Shown here in pieces: positions 33,001-42,126 of a stretch of DNA of 64,000 nt (within the stretch, counting starts at the first letter, position 1; each line of letters begins with the position of its first letter). The translations under genes were made by a program, and so were the position numbers. The DNA lies in NCBI GenBank assembly GCA_002451215.1, contig DKBM01000083.1:47010-111009 (forward strand), written 5' to 3'. The notes beneath the pieces are model-generated. The model searched no databases and had not been told where the DNA came from. It was given only the letters and a program-made list of their open reading frames with translations. The stretch is from SM1-46 sp002451215 (GTDB lineage: Bacteria > Pseudomonadota > Gammaproteobacteria > Acidiferrobacterales > Sulfurifustaceae).

Positions 33001-34959
33001 TCAACGATTGCGCTTGGAGCGTTCCAGCACACGCTTCTCAATCTGTTCACTGATGTCGCCGGTCAGCCGCAAGCTACGCAGCAGCATGGGGATATTTTCA
33101 GTCAGATTGATGTTAAGGTTGATCGGCTGGCCGGCGTTCCAATCCGGATTCTGGCCCTCCATCGCAACGCGCAGAGCCAGATCTCCCGTCTCGGAGTAGT
33201 CCACATCCGCTTCGAGCTTGGCGTAGTGATAGTTGCTGAGCACGTCTTGGACGAGCTTCACGCTCAGGTTCGACGCGGCCATCGCACTGGCGGCCTCATT
33301 CGGCGTGTAGCGCACCACGCCGCCTGGTGGCCGCGCGCGCAACTGACCGCCGGCGATCGTGATGCCGCGGGGTGTGACGGAGAACGGCAAGCGCCCGTCG
33401 AGCCTGCCGCTTGCTTCGACCCCGAGCTGGCGCTCCATCGCGACGATGCGCGCGACGTCGAGATTCTCGAGATCGATCGTGAAGTGGTTGGTTTTGCTCT
33501 TGCTGTCGTAGCGAACACCGCGCGCCCGCAAGCGCCCGTCGAGGAGGGTCACGGTTGCATCGTCGATAGTGATCGGCGGCAGCGGTGTCAGTGGTCCCGA
33601 CTCGATCTTCGCGGCAACCGCGACGTTCTCGATCGTTCCGATCGACGCAAACATCGGATCGATCGCCGGCGCTGATACGGCCAGCGCGACACCCGCGGTT
33701 GCGAACCGGCCGGTTGTCGGTTGATAGGTTACGCGCACGGCCTCGGGCAGCGTGGCCTTCAGCTCCGAAACATGGGCGTCGGGCGTCCACAGCTTCTCAA
33801 GCATGATCTCCACTCTTGGCGCGACCGTTAGCTTGATCTCCAATGGCGTAACGACCAGCTGACCCGATATCGCATGTGGCGTGCGCAGGACCGCGGGTTC
33901 CGTGCGGCGCGTGACTTCTTGATCAATCTTGTCACTCATCACGGCAAGGACGGCCGGATCAATGCGCGCGGAAACTCGCAAGCTGTTCGCGATTCGCCAG
34001 TGAACGGTGCTGTCACCGGATGCCAGCGTCGCGTCCAGGTGCAGGTTTCCATCCGAGAGCAACTTTCCCAGTCGAACTGCCGACAGGTCCACGGATACGG
34101 TGCCGTTGGACCTTGGGAGCTGCACTGCTTCGCTACCCTGCGCCGCCAGCACCGTCGGTCCCTTGCCGCTCCAGCGCGCCTGCAAGCGGCCGTCAAGTTG
34201 CGCGAGGGACTGGGGCAGAGCGAACCAAGGCGCAAGCATCGACAGCAGCGGTCTCAGCTGAACATCGACTAATCCCCGGGTCGCGACCGTCTGCGCATCG
34301 TGTGACACCAACGCGGCAGTCATGCGCACGACCGGCTGGGCAGGCGTGTCGGCTGTCAGCACGGATGCGTTGAGTTCACCCGCCGCCGACAAGTCGAGAT
34401 GCAGCTCGAACAACTGCCGCTTCTCGTCGGCAATGCTCAGGCGCGTGACCAGGCGCGAGTCCTGCCGTTGCACCTGTCCATGCGCGTAACCGGTGAACGC
34501 AAGTGTGTCGCTGCTTCGCCAATTGACCTGCAACCTCTCGACAACGACTTCCTGCAGCGGGAATGCCGCAACCCAGTTCCCCGGCAGCGGTACTGCAGTC
34601 GCTCGCGATGCCTCGGTGGACGCGGCCGCCGGTGCCGATACCAGGCGCAGCGCCGCGTCCGGAACCCGCACCCGAATAAGACGACCCTCGCGAAGCTCCG
34701 CGATGTCGTATTCGATCTCAACGTCGCGGGCGCGGAGGTTGAAGGCATATGCCGCGCGCCTTCCCGCGAACTCGACAGTGCGGATGAACATCGTGCGCCG
34801 GCCGGGATATCCCAGCTCGATCCGAACATCCGTGAGTCCTTGCGCGGTCAGTGCCCGTTGCACGATGCCGGACAGCACCACCGGCAAGGCTGCGTAGGCG
34901 ATCGCCGCGAGTAGCGCGACCGCACCAACAACAAGCGGAGCAAGGCGAGCGCGAGTCAA
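33001..34959 (-). CDS. ydbH: YdbH family AsmA-like intermembrane transport protein
   Basis: 652 residues, starting at TTG 34959. An N-terminal TM anchor (LAPLVVGAVALLAAIAYAALPVVLSG) is followed by a long beta-rich AsmA/TamB-like region. Near the C terminus FDASNLSVKLVQDVLSNYHYAKLEADVDYSETGDLALRVAMEGQNPDWNAGQPINLNINLTENIPMLLRSLRL corresponds to the conserved end of YdbH (DUF3971-like). With YnbE and YdbL it forms a phospholipid bridge between the membranes, redundant with TamB and YhdP in E. coli. Confidence 0.9.
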   Translation of the reverse strand: MTRARLAPLVVGAVALLAAIAYAALPVVLSGIVQRALTAQGLTDVRIELGYPGRRTMFIRTVEFAGRRAAYAFNLRARDVEIEYDIAELREGRLIRVRVPDAALRLVSAPAAASTEASRATAVPLPGNWVAAFPLQEVVVERLQVNWRSSDTLAFTGYAHGQVQRQDSRLVTRLSIADEKRQLFELHLDLSAAGELNASVLTADTPAQPVVRMTAALVSHDAQTVATRGLVDVQLRPLLSMLAPWFALPQSLAQLDGRLQARWSGKGPTVLAAQGSEAVQLPRSNGTVSVDLSAVRLGKLLSDGNLHLDATLASGDSTVHWRIANSLRVSARIDPAVLAVMSDKIDQEVTRRTEPAVLRTPHAISGQLVVTPLEIKLTVAPRVEIMLEKLWTPDAHVSELKATLPEAVRVTYQPTTGRFATAGVALAVSAPAIDPMFASIGTIENVAVAAKIESGPLTPLPPITIDDATVTLLDGRLRARGVRYDSKSKTNHFTIDLENLDVARIVAMERQLGVEASGRLDGRLPFSVTPRGITIAGGQLRARPPGGVVRYTPNEAASAMAASNLSVKLVQDVLSNYHYAKLEADVDYSETGDLALRVAMEGQNPDWNAGQPINLNINLTENIPMLLRSLRLTGDISEQIEKRVLERSKRNR

Positions 34960-35509
34960 GAGTTGGTATTTCCCGGTTGCAGCAATGGTCGCGGTGACGA
35001 GTTGCCCACCAGTCTACCGGTGAATTGCCGGGACCGTCAGGCCAGATACTCTTGCACGCTGTCGCGCGAGCTTGCGACAACGCCTCGAACTGCCTCAACA
35101 TCTACTGCGAATGCCCCACACCCCCGCGACTGAGCGCCGGACTCAATTTCAGTATCGCTTGGCGTGGACCAGGACTCGCCTCAGGAAGACGGGGTGCGTC
35201 ACGAATCCATTGCGCAATATTAAGGAGACTCTTGCGTGAAGTACCTCCGTCATTACAAGGCAATGAGATAGTCCGCAAGATGCTTCGCGCGTACTCTTGT
35301 TATTCGTTTCACGCGATGGTGCGCTAGTTATTGGGGCGTGATTCGTGTTTGCGCTTCCCTTCGCGCGGTCAAATCTCGTTCATCGGCGCTATGCTTCCGA
35401 GGATGTGGACAGGCAATTTAGGTTCGCCCTGGTCCCGCTCAGCCGTTGCCCACCATTGTCACTGCTCTGTTCGACATAACCGTAATCTTTCCACTGTAAA
35501 GACCGTCAA
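34960..35509. other. Gene-free stretch upstream of tRNA-Gly
   Basis: I see no plausible coding sequence in this 550-bp interval; the short open frames lack ribosome sites and family motifs. The divergent promoters of ydbH and of the tRNA should lie at its two ends. Confidence 0.6.
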
Positions 35510-35538
35510 TTGCGGGTCCTTTCGTCCCGCCGTAAAAT
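35510..35538 (+). promoter_or_regulatory. Promoter of tRNA-Gly
   Basis: TTGCGG (35510-35515), 17 bases, TAAAAT (35533-35538). Start of transcription should be near 35545, just before the tRNA at 35550. Confidence 0.65.
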
Positions 35539-35549
35539 GCAAGCGCTGT

Positions 35550-35623
35550 GCGGGTGTAGTTCAATGGTAGAACTGCAGCTTCCCAAGCTGCTAACGTGGG
35601 TTCGATTCCCATCACCCGCTCCA
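35550..35623 (+). tRNA. tRNA-Gly (anticodon CCC)
   Basis: Acceptor GCGGGTG (35550-35556) pairs with CACCCGC before T-CCA (35621-35623); D arm GTTCAATGGTAGAAC; anticodon stem GCAGC, loop TTCCCAA (anticodon CCC), stem GCTGC; T arm TGGGT TCGATTC CCATC-type. CCA is encoded. 20 bases after the CCA lies the asmA-like ATG. Confidence 0.96.
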
Positions 35624-35643
35624 TCTCTTCCGGGAGTAAGACC

Positions 35644-37314
35644 ATGAAAAGACCCCTCAAGCTGGTTGCGATTGTCGTCGGCTCCCTGCTCCTGCTGCTG
35701 ATCGTGGCGTTCGTCGTGCTCACGCTGCTCTTCGATCCAAACCAGTACAAGGACACGATCATCGAGGCCGTGAAGGCCCAGACCGGGCGCGATCTCAAGA
35801 TCGAGAAGCGTATCGGCTGGTCGATATTCCCACGAATCGCCGTCGAGGCCGGCGGGCTCGAGCTGAGCAACGCCCCGGGATTTGGCAAGGAACCTTTTGT
35901 TCAAATTGATGCCGCCGGCGTGGCGCTGCAGCTCTGGCCGCTTCTCTCCGGAAAGGTCGCGGTCGACACCTTTTACCTGCATGGGCTTAGGCTCAACCTC
36001 GCCAAGGATGCGAGCGGCCGCAACAACTGGGCGGACATGGCTGGCGCCTCCAAAACCGCGCCAGCACCAGCGCCGAAGGCCGGCAAGCAGGCCCTGCCGA
36101 TCACGGGCGTAAGTCTCGGCCGCATCGAGGTACGGAGCGCGAAGATCGTCTGGCGCGATGCCGCGGCGGGCAGCACCCTGCAGGTACGCAACGCCGAGCT
36201 CACCACCGGGCGCTTCGCGCCCAACGAACCCTTCGACCTGAAGGCCGCGCTCGAGCTGGTGCGCGATCGCGCGGCACCGATCAAGACCGGGATCGCGAGC
36301 CGCGTGACGCTCGCCGAGGATGCCCTGACGCTCGACAAGCTCGACTTAAGAGTGGATGAACACCGTCTGAGTGGTCGCATCGACGTGAGCCATTTTGCGC
36401 AGCCGTCACTGCGCTTCGAGCTGGCGTCGGACAAGCTCGACCTCGACAAACTGATGGCAACGACCCCGGGGCCGGCGCCGGCTTCGGGCAGCGCCACGCC
36501 TGCTGGCGGGCAGCAGCCCGTGGAGATTCCGATCGCAACGCTGAGAAGTCTCGATGTGCAGGGAAGGCTGCGCATCGCGAGCCTAAAGGCCATGAACCTC
36601 AACGCTTCCGAAGTGCAATTGCCGATCATCGCCAAGAGCGGGCTGATCACGCTTGGTCCGAGTAGCGCCAAGCTCTACGGCGGAACCTACCAGGGCACCA
36701 CCTCTCTCGATGCACGTGGCAAGGTGCTCGCGCTCAACATCAACGAGGCGGTAAGCGCCGTCAACCTCGCGCCGCTGCTGAAGGACATGTACGGCATCAA
36801 TGCCTTCCACGGCCGCGCCACTGCAAACGCCAGACTCACCGGGCGAGGCAATGACGCGACGGCTATCCGCTCGACACTGACCGGCGACGCCCTCTTCACC
36901 GTGCAGGACGGCACCATCAAGGGCGTCGACCTGAAGAAGATGGCCGATGCTGCCGAGAATGCCATCAAGGCGCTACGCGGAAAAGGCAGCGGCGATCTCG
37001 GCGCGCTGATTCCGGCACCCGGTGACGAGACTCGCTTCACCCGCCTCGGCGGCACGGTACAGGTCACTAATGGCGTCGCCCGCAACAACGACCTCGCGCT
37101 GGAGAGCCCGAGTCTGGTACGCGTCCAGGGCAAGGGCAGCGCCGACCTGGTCCGCGAGACACTCGATTACCGCGTGACCGTCGGCACGGTGCCGATCCTG
37201 ATCAAGGGGCCGTTCACCAAGCTCACATATACGCCGGACGTCGAGGCGATGGCGACGCGCGCAGTAGAGCGGCAGATCGAAAAGAAGCTCAAGGAACGCT
37301 TCAAGCTGCCCTGA
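35644..37314 (+). CDS. AsmA family protein
   Basis: 556 residues, starting at ATG 35644 after GGGAG. An N-terminal TM (LKLVAIVVGSLLLLLIVAFVVLTLLFDP) anchors the chain to the inner membrane, followed by the AsmA repeat NQYKDTIIEAVKAQTGRDLKIEKRIGWSIFPRIAVEAGGLELSNAPGFG and a C-terminal AsmA_2-like region (FRIASLKAMNLNASEVQL-like strands, GRATANARLTGRGNDATAIRSTLTGDALFTVQDGTIKGVDL). Family members shape the outer membrane and may move lipids. Only 4 bases before the next gene, so probably co-transcribed. Confidence 0.9.
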   Translation: MKRPLKLVAIVVGSLLLLLIVAFVVLTLLFDPNQYKDTIIEAVKAQTGRDLKIEKRIGWSIFPRIAVEAGGLELSNAPGFGKEPFVQIDAAGVALQLWPLLSGKVAVDTFYLHGLRLNLAKDASGRNNWADMAGASKTAPAPAPKAGKQALPITGVSLGRIEVRSAKIVWRDAAAGSTLQVRNAELTTGRFAPNEPFDLKAALELVRDRAAPIKTGIASRVTLAEDALTLDKLDLRVDEHRLSGRIDVSHFAQPSLRFELASDKLDLDKLMATTPGPAPASGSATPAGGQQPVEIPIATLRSLDVQGRLRIASLKAMNLNASEVQLPIIAKSGLITLGPSSAKLYGGTYQGTTSLDARGKVLALNINEAVSAVNLAPLLKDMYGINAFHGRATANARLTGRGNDATAIRSTLTGDALFTVQDGTIKGVDLKKMADAAENAIKALRGKGSGDLGALIPAPGDETRFTRLGGTVQVTNGVARNNDLALESPSLVRVQGKGSADLVRETLDYRVTVGTVPILIKGPFTKLTYTPDVEAMATRAVERQIEKKLKERFKLP

Positions 37315-37318
37315 CTGG

Positions 37319-37888
37319 ATGCGCCTCATAAGCAGTCTTGCGCTGGTCGCGCTTCTCGTCGGCCAATCCGCTCACGCGGCGACGGTGCTCCGCTCCGACG
37401 TCACGCACGAGGGCAAGCGCTACGAGGTGCAGTTCGAGTTCCGTGTTCACGCCGAGGCAGCGCGTGTGCGCGATCTGCTGCTCGACTACGAACGCAGGCC
37501 GCTCGCTGACAGTGTTCAGGAATTGCGCCTGCTCGAGAAGCGCGCGGACGGAACCCGGCGTGTGCGCGTCGTCATGCGGGTGTGCGTGCTGTTCATTTGC
37601 CAGACCATGACCAAGAACGCCGAAATGCGGGAGCTGCCGAATGGCGACCTGCTCTCGGTTGGCGACCCGGCGGAGGGAGACTTCGATCTCATCCGCGAGC
37701 GCTGGAGCCTCAACCCGGAAGGCGATACCACCCGGGTACGCTACCAGTCCGAGCTGGTGCCGCGCTTCTTCATCCCGCCGCTGATTGGACCGTGGATACT
37801 CAAAATTCGCCTGCTGTCGGAGCTTGAGACTACCGCCGATCGCATTGAGCGCTACGCCCAGGAGCCGTACGCGGGCCGGTCGCCGTGA
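37319..37888 (+). CDS. Exported SRPBCC (START-like) family protein
   Basis: 189 residues. Signal peptide MRLISSLALVALLVGQSAHA, then a lipid-binding helix-grip pattern (VQFEFRVHAEAARVRDLLLDYERRPLADSVQELRLLEK, VRVVMRVCVLFICQT, DGDLLSV-like strand, RVRYQSELVPRFFIPPLIGPWILKIRLL). The SRPBCC/START-like fold suggests it carries a hydrophobic ligand in the periplasm. It lies between asmA-like and mutY, overlapping the mutY GTG by 4 bases (GTGA). Ligand unknown. Confidence 0.78.
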   Translation: MRLISSLALVALLVGQSAHAATVLRSDVTHEGKRYEVQFEFRVHAEAARVRDLLLDYERRPLADSVQELRLLEKRADGTRRVRVVMRVCVLFICQTMTKNAEMRELPNGDLLSVGDPAEGDFDLIRERWSLNPEGDTTRVRYQSELVPRFFIPPLIGPWILKIRLLSELETTADRIERYAQEPYAGRSP

Positions 37889-38911
37889 GCGATGCCTTCA
37901 GCCGCCGGTTGCTCGACTGGTACGACCGGCACGGGCGCAAGCAGCTGCCGTGGAAGCGCAGTCGCGATCCTTATGCCGTCTGGATTTCCGAAATCATGCT
38001 CCAGCAGACGCAGGTCGCGACTGTCGTCCCCTACTTCGAACGCTTCCTTGTGCGTTTTCCCGATATTGAAACGCTCGCGGCGGCGCGCCTCGACAGCGTG
38101 CTGCATCTCTGGACCGGTCTCGGGTACTACGCTCGGGCGCGCAACCTCCATGCCACCGCCCGCATCGTCGCGCGCGAGCACGGCGGCCGCTTCCCGCGCC
38201 GCTTCGAAGACGTTGCCCATCTTCCGGGCATAGGTCCCTCCACGGCGGGTGCCATTCTGGCGCTGGCCCACGGCCAGCGGCATGCCATCCTCGATGGCAA
38301 CGTCAAGCGTGTGCTCGCGCGATACCACGCCATCGAGGGACGGGTGAATGAGCNNTTGCGCGCGTTGCCCGGTGCGCACCGGCTGCGCCGCCCGGCGGCT
38401 CGGGCGACCCGAGGCATTCCCGGTGCGCGGTGCGCGCCGCGCGCAACCGGTGCGGCGCACGCGTTTTCTGATGCTGCGGGATAGACGCGATCGCGTGCTG
38501 CTGGTGCGACGCCCTGCCAAGGGCGTTTGGGGAGGCCTGTGGAGTTTTCCCGAGTACCGCGGGCGGGACATCCGCGCGCACTGCGCCGCGGCCTATGGCG
38601 TGCGGGTCACGGCCAACAAGGCATGGCCGACGCGTCGCCACAGCTTCACGCATTTTCATCTCGACATCACGCCGATTCCCGTGCGCGTGCTGGGGGCAAC
38701 CCGCGAGCGCGGGCAGACAGCCGAGTGCGTCTGGTATAACCTACGCAATCCACCGGCCCGCGGTCTGGCGGCACCGGTCAAACAGCTACTGCAACAGTTA
38801 CAGTCGGGGAAATCTGATGGCGCGCATGGTGAAGTGCATCAAGCTCGGTCGCGAGGCCGAGGGGCTCGATTTTCAGACTTATCCGGGCGAGCTCGGAAAA
38901 AAAATCTTTGA
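37885..38911 (+). CDS. mutY: A/G-specific adenine glycosylase, interrupted by an assembly gap
   Basis: The first part has the HhH/glycosylase core (WISEIMLQQTQVATVVPYFERFL, LWTGLGYYARARNL, LPGIGPSTAGAILALAHGQRHAILDGNVKRVLARY). After the NN at 38354-38355 the next frame begins CARCPVRTGC, the last three Cys of the 4Fe-4S loop, and continues to a Nudix-like C-terminal domain (VWGGLWSFPEY, RRHSFTHFHLDI). By comparison with E. coli MutY, about 36 residues including the first cluster Cys are missing in the gap. The frame stays open to 38911, 95 bases into yggX; family members end at about PVKQLL, so roughly 30 extra residues are predicted. Confidence 0.9.
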
Positions 38912-39095
38912 GAACGTCTCGAAGGAAGCGTGGCGCGAGTGGCTCAACCACCAGACCATGCTCATGAACGAATACCGCCTGAACCCCCTCGATCCCAAGG
39001 CGCGCAAGTTCATAGAGGGCGAGATGGACAAGTACTTCTTCGGCGAGGGCTCTGACGCCCCTTCCGGCTTCGTGCCACCGCAGCGCAAGAAGTAG
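38817..39095 (+). CDS. yggX: Probable Fe(2+)-trafficking protein YggX
   Basis: 92 residues, from ATG 38817 after GGGGAAA. Sequence matches the family throughout: MVKCIKLGREAEGLDFQTYPGELGKKIFENVSKEAWREWLNHQTMLMNEYRLNPLDPKARKFIEGEMDKYFFGEG. YggX helps protect iron-sulfur clusters and move iron under oxidative stress. It follows mutY, whose frame overlaps its first 95 bases; mutY-yggX is a conserved pair. A terminator follows. Confidence 0.94.
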   Translation: MARMVKCIKLGREAEGLDFQTYPGELGKKIFENVSKEAWREWLNHQTMLMNEYRLNPLDPKARKFIEGEMDKYFFGEGSDAPSGFVPPQRKK

Positions 39096-39111
39096 TCGCT
39101 TCAGGCCCGTG

Positions 39112-39141
39112 CGGCCCGGCTTCGCCGGGCCGTTTGCTTTT
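39112..39141 (+). terminator. Rho-independent terminator after yggX
   Basis: CGGCCCGGC (39112-39120), loop TTC, GCCGGGCCG (39124-39132), followed by TTTGCTTTT. Confidence 0.85.
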
Positions 39142-39174
39142 CCGGATCGCTGTTTTCAGGGCAAACGCGCTGGT

Positions 39175-39204
39175 TTGTACAACCCCCCGGAGCTTCTCTA
39201 TAAT
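39175..39204 (+). promoter_or_regulatory. Promoter of tRNA-Phe
   Basis: TTGTAC (39175-39180), 18 bases, TATAAT (39199-39204), about 12 bases before the tRNA 5' end at 39216. Confidence 0.75.
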
Positions 39205-39215
39205 CCCGCGTCCCC

Positions 39216-39291
39216 GGCCGGGTAGCTCAGTTGGTAGAGCATGCGACTGAAAATCGCAGTGTCGGCAGTTCGATTCTGCCCCCGGCCACCA
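39216..39291 (+). tRNA. tRNA-Phe (anticodon GAA)
   Basis: Acceptor GGCCGGG (39216-39222) pairs with CCCGGCC (39281-39287), then A and CCA (39289-39291). D arm AGCTCAGTTGGTAGAGC; anticodon stem GCGA.., loop with GAA; T arm GGCAG TTCGATT CTGCC. 76 nt. The 39292-39421 stretch after it has no gene. Confidence 0.97.
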
Positions 39292-39421
39292 CTTTTCCCT
39301 TGCTAATCCTGGCCATAGCGCTAACGAGACTCTGCCGCGTGGTCTGGTCTGTGTGACAGAACGACTCGCCAGCGCCTCCTTAGCTGAGTGACGCGTTCAG
39401 TGCTACAGCGCCCCTCGCCAA

Positions 39422-40099
39422 TCAGCCACCGGCGGCCCGCTTTTCATGTCCGACGAGGCTCGCCAGTCTTGCCACGATCTCGCTCGGCTCCAGGCGTTGC
39501 GTGTAATCGGCGTTGACGAAGTGGTACAGAATCTTTCTGTCCTGCCCGATGATATAAGTCGCCGGCACCGGCAATTTGAAACTCTGATCGCCGTTGTAGG
39601 CAGGGATGTCGATGCCAATCTTTTCATAGACGGGACGAAGCGCCTGCGGAAGCTCGAACACCAGCCCCAGCCGTTCGGCGATCCGATTGCCGGCGTCGCT
39701 TAGTATGTCGATCCTGATTGAGTGGCGTTCAGCGGTGGCCATCGCCCGGTCGGGCGTTTCCGGCGATAGCCCGACCAGCCTTGCCCCGCGCGCCTCGATT
39801 TCCGGCAGTACGTCGTGCAGCGCCTTCATCTCCATATTGCAGTAAGGGCACCAGCCGCCTCGGTAGACGTTCAACACGACCGGCGACTTGGCAAGGTAGT
39901 CCGACAAACGTCGCCGCTCGCCATGCTGATCAGGCAGCTCGAAATCGGGCACGGTATCACCGGTCTTTAGCGCACGATCCTCAATACCGGAGTGCTTCAG
40001 GTCGTTGGTGGCCTGGGCCATGGTGGCCAGAATCTCGGCAGGTACTTTCGCCTTCTTCTGGGCATTGTAGGCATCAATGTTGTCTTTCAGGTCACCCAT
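39422..40099 (-). CDS. Peroxiredoxin-like (AhpC/TSA) protein
   Basis: 225 residues from ATG 40099 (AGGAG 8 bases before). A helical N-terminal extension (LKDNIDAYNAQKKAKVPAEILATMAQATNDLKHSG) leads into a thioredoxin-fold AhpC/TSA domain with RGGWCPYCNMEMKALHDVLPEI. The CxxC resembles a reducing or peroxidase site; it is not the classic PxxxTxxC. Divergent from the TetR gene, with two shared operator-like repeats between them, so it is probably controlled by that regulator and by oxidants or electrophiles. Confidence 0.85.
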   Translation of the reverse strand: MGDLKDNIDAYNAQKKAKVPAEILATMAQATNDLKHSGIEDRALKTGDTVPDFELPDQHGERRRLSDYLAKSPVVLNVYRGGWCPYCNMEMKALHDVLPEIEARGARLVGLSPETPDRAMATAERHSIRIDILSDAGNRIAERLGLVFELPQALRPVYEKIGIDIPAYNGDQSFKLPVPATYIIGQDRKILYHFVNADYTQRLEPSEIVARLASLVGHEKRAAGG

Positions 40100-40120
40100 C
40101 TGATTCACTCCTGTTTATTG

Positions 40121-40141
40121 TGGAACGCTCATTCAACAATG
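40121..40141. promoter_or_regulatory. Operator-like repeat, site 1
   Basis: TGGAACGCTCATTCAACAAT plus G: an imperfect inverted repeat (TGGAAC-N4-ATTCAA) and an almost exact direct copy of the site at 40176-40196. Located 22 bp from the peroxiredoxin ATG. Confidence 0.65.
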
Positions 40142-40175
40142 ATTGACCAAAGCGGGTGGCCCGTCAAGAACTAAT

Positions 40176-40196
40176 TTGAACGTTTGCTCAACAATG
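40176..40196. promoter_or_regulatory. Operator-like repeat, site 2
   Basis: TTGAACGTTTGCTCAACAAT plus G, with arms TTGAAC and GCTCAA around four bases. It starts 55 bp after site 1 (40121) and 33 bp before the regulator ATG. Both sites share GAACG(C/T)T..TCAACAATG, so a TetR dimer is the likely ligand. Confidence 0.65.
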
Positions 40197-40228
40197 CTAC
40201 GATGGGCCAATCTTCAGAGGAATTCACC

Positions 40229-40810
40229 ATGGCGCGACCGGCCCAGTTCGAGCGAGAAGTTGTCCTGGAAAAGGCCATGGAGGCGTTCTGGAATCATGGC
40301 TTTTGCGCCACCAGCATGGCCGACCTGGTCTCGGCGACGGATCTCAAACCGGGCAGTCTCTACGCCGCCTTCGAGTCCAAGCAGGATTTGTTTTTGGCCA
40401 CGCTGGATTACTACGGGCAGCGCAGTACCGCCAGGATCGAGAAGCTCCTGTCCGAGGCCGATTCACCGCTGCAGGGCATACGCCGGTACTTTCGCCAGCT
40501 CGCCGCCGAGGCGACAGACCCGAAAGCCAAGCGCAGTTGTCTGCTCGTGAACTCGGTGTTGGAGCTGGCCCGGCAAGACAAGGTCGTACAAAAACGGGTG
40601 AACCGGCATTTCGATGCGATCGAGGCTCTGTTCCGGCGCGTGCTCGAAACCGCCCAAGCCAGGGGAGAACTCTCGCGGGACAAGGACCCCAAGGCCATCG
40701 CAACCTTCCTCATGTCCAATATCTGGGGTTTGCGGGTTCTTGGCGGGACGGCTCCCTCTCCGGCACGGGCAAGATCCGTGGTCAACCAGCTCTTGCAGGT
40801 TCTCTCCTGA
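40229..40810 (+). CDS. TetR/AcrR family transcriptional regulator
   Basis: 193 residues from ATG 40229 (AGAGGAA upstream). The N-terminal HTH reads REVVLEKAMEAFWNHGFCATSMADLVSATDLKPGSLYAAFESKQDLF, typical of TetR; the C-terminal helical ligand-binding part carries Cys residues (KRSCLLVNSVLELA). AcrR/NemR-like members of this size often sense electrophiles or reactive chlorine through cysteines. Divergent from the peroxiredoxin-like gene; two matching operator-like sites lie between, so autoregulation and control of the peroxiredoxin are inferred. Confidence 0.88.
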   Translation: MARPAQFEREVVLEKAMEAFWNHGFCATSMADLVSATDLKPGSLYAAFESKQDLFLATLDYYGQRSTARIEKLLSEADSPLQGIRRYFRQLAAEATDPKAKRSCLLVNSVLELARQDKVVQKRVNRHFDAIEALFRRVLETAQARGELSRDKDPKAIATFLMSNIWGLRVLGGTAPSPARARSVVNQLLQVLS

Positions 40811-40940
40811 AACCCTGGCACTGAGCTCCGCGGCCGTATGGCGGCACTGCTGTCTAGCGATGCGCCCCGACACGGCGCCGTTACGACCGCTGCGTTTAGG
40901 ATAGTCCGCTTCAGCCACGCGCGTTCAGGAAGGAGCCGCC

Positions 40941-42047
40941 ATGAAGCTACGGATTGCGACGTTCAATGTTGAGAACCTCTTTCGTCGTCCCAAGGTCATG
41001 AACTTCGCGAGCTGGTCCGAGGGCCAGCCGTATCTCGATGACTATGCCAAGCTCACGAACCTGCTGAACCACGAGACTTACTCAGCGCAGGACAAGAAGG
41101 CAATCCTGAAGTTGCTCAGCAAGCACAAGCTGACCGCGGCCCGCCCGAGTCATCGTTACTTTGAATTGCGCTCGCTGCGCGGCCGCCTGCTCGAACGCCC
41201 GAAGGGCAAGCCGCCGAGGGTGGTCGCGAATGGCCGCGGCGACTGGCTCGGCTGGCTTGAGCTAAAGAACGAGGCGATTGCCGATCCGGCCATCGTCAAC
41301 ACCGCCCGCGTGATCGCGGAGGTGAACCCGGACATCATCGTGTTGGTGGAGGTTGAAAACCGCCCGACTCTCGAGCGCTTTCACGACCAAATGCTCATGC
41401 CGCAACTCGCTGCGATCGGGGCGGCGCCCTACCCCAACAACATGGTGATCGACGGCAACGACTCGCGCGGGATCGACGTCGGCATCCTGAGCCGCCACCC
41501 TATCGTGCGCATGCGCTCACACATCACCGATCGGGCCGATGGGAGCACCGTCTTCAGCCGCGATTGTCCCGAGTACTACATCGACATCGGCCAGGGTCGT
41601 GAGCTCGTCATCCTGCCCAATCACTTCGCCAGCAAGGGCAGCGACCGCACCGGCGAGCGGCGGCGCGTGCAGTCCGCCCGGGCAAAGGAAATCTACCAGA
41701 CGCTGCGGACGAACCACGATCAAGTCATCGTGGCCGGCGATCTGAATGATCATCCCCAGGGAGGCTCACTCGATGCGCTGTTGCAGCAGACCGATCTGCG
41801 CGACGCCATGGGCCTGCCCCAATACAGCGGCTTTCCGGGCACCTTTCAGCGTGCCACCGCCGCGGAAAAAATCGACTATCTGCTGCTCTCGCCCGCGCTG
41901 GCCGGGCGGGTGACGCGCGTGGACGTCGAGCGGCGCGGCTATTACGCGCCCACCAAATGGGCGTCGTTCGACAACATCACCAAGGAAACCAAGGACCGCT
42001 ACCAGGCCTCGGATCACCACTGTCTCTGGGCCGAGCTCGATTTGTAA
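40941..42047 (+). CDS. Endonuclease/exonuclease/phosphatase (EEP) family protein
   Basis: 368 residues with the EEP fold: RIATFNVENLFRRPK at the start (metal Asn/Glu), PDIIVLVEVEN, DVGILSRHPIVRMRS, LVILPNHFASKGS, VIVAGDLNDHPQGGSLDALL, and a terminal SDHHCLWAEL with the catalytic Asp-His. This is a Mg-dependent phosphoesterase of unknown substrate (DNA, RNA, lipids or nucleotides are all possible). GGAGCC precedes the ATG. No signal peptide. Confidence 0.87.
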   Translation: MKLRIATFNVENLFRRPKVMNFASWSEGQPYLDDYAKLTNLLNHETYSAQDKKAILKLLSKHKLTAARPSHRYFELRSLRGRLLERPKGKPPRVVANGRGDWLGWLELKNEAIADPAIVNTARVIAEVNPDIIVLVEVENRPTLERFHDQMLMPQLAAIGAAPYPNNMVIDGNDSRGIDVGILSRHPIVRMRSHITDRADGSTVFSRDCPEYYIDIGQGRELVILPNHFASKGSDRTGERRRVQSARAKEIYQTLRTNHDQVIVAGDLNDHPQGGSLDALLQQTDLRDAMGLPQYSGFPGTFQRATAAEKIDYLLLSPALAGRVTRVDVERRGYYAPTKWASFDNITKETKDRYQASDHHCLWAELDL

Positions 42048-42126
42048 CGCTTATCGTCCGGCGGCACAGCTGCTCTTGTGGCGGCGTTATAATGATGTTC
42101 CCTGTCGCGTTCAGTCCTGTTGAACC

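Noticed and set aside
35025..35327. 100-codon open frame upstream of tRNA-Gly
   Set aside because: No ribosome site, no family pattern, Cys/Arg-rich composition typical of noncoding GC-rich DNA.
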